Positions 5,483 through 5,522 of a stretch of 5,522 bases of DNA are shown here, piece by piece (the stretch's first letter is position 1; every line of letters begins with the position of its first letter). The position numbers and the translations under genes are program-made. The DNA comes from Lysobacterales bacterium (GTDB lineage Bacteria; Pseudomonadota; Gammaproteobacteria; Xanthomonadales; SZUA-36). The stretch covers positions 1 through 5,522 of the forward strand of contig SHZL01000190.1 of the NCBI GenBank assembly GCA_009692275.1. The letters are read 5' to 3'. Under the pieces are notes generated by a model. The model was not told the DNA's origin, did not search any database, and worked only from the letters and a program-made list of their open reading frames with translations.

Positions 5483-5522
5483 ATGGGTGACTCGTTTTCT
5501 ACAGCCGATGTGCTGCGTGTCA
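5483..5522 (+). CDS. Start of an unidentified gene, possibly AcnA-type aconitate hydratase
   Basis: An ATG at 5483 is preceded by GGAG (5473-5476) at six bases spacing and opens a frame of 13 codons to the window edge: MGDSFSTADVLRV. The good ribosome site and position after hflD support a real gene on the same strand. The visible residues do not match purB (adenylosuccinate lyase), which follows hflD in many gammaproteobacteria and usually begins with a SLTAVSPVDGRY-type sequence. They fit loosely the first residues of AcnA/IRP-type aconitases, where a DSF...L-x-V segment precedes a GK-x-Y motif. Thirteen residues are too few to settle this, and the product name is a guess. About 117 bases separate it from hflD, enough for its own promoter, but I find no convincing one. 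Confidence 0.6.
   Translation, partial: MGDSFSTADVLRV

Overview
The window reads as chromosomal DNA of a gammaproteobacterium. InfA, ClpA, ClpS, MnmA and HflD all resemble their Escherichia coli and Pseudomonas counterparts closely. HflD in particular is essentially a gammaproteobacterial protein, and clpS-clpA facing infA is a conserved gammaproteobacterial neighbourhood. The sequence is moderately GC-rich. I cannot name the genus.

Left edge (1-429): the first 274 bases hold the 5' end of a tyrosine recombinase (phage/island integrase) gene on the minus strand, running off the window. It starts 79 bases beyond the 3' end of an intact tRNA-Gly(GCC) gene on the same strand. This is the classic boundary of an element integrated at a tRNA gene, so an island or prophage probably lies to the left. 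A strong sigma70-type promoter with a GC-rich discriminator precedes the tRNA, and I see no terminator between tRNA and integrase.

Core region (430-3411): infA (translation initiation factor IF-1) points right and is convergent with clpA, with only 15 bases between the two stop codons. clpA and clpS form a minus-strand operon (clpS first, one-base stop/start overlap) that encodes the N-degron adaptor and the AAA+ unfoldase of the ClpAP protease. ClpP itself is not in the window.

Divergent spacer (3412-3554): this separates clpS from mnmA. It contains a plausible clpS promoter placed so close to the ATG that the transcript could be leaderless. It also contains a long, nearly perfect palindrome (16 uninterrupted base pairs, extended by further pairing) that looks like a REP-type repeat. 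Neither flanking gene has a recognisable Shine-Dalgarno sequence.

Right part (3555-5522): mnmA (tRNA 2-thiouridylase) and hflD overlap by four bases (ATGA) and form an operon. A small AT-rich hairpin follows hflD. At 5483 another gene begins; its 13 visible residues do not look like purB, the usual gene after hflD, and faintly resemble the start of an AcnA-type aconitase.

Most of the window is ordinary housekeeping DNA. The points of interest are the integrase/tRNA junction, the palindrome in the clpS-mnmA spacer, and the unusual translation-start context of the two genes flanking it. I found no convincing new multi-gene system within the window; if one exists it would most likely be in the element beyond the left edge.
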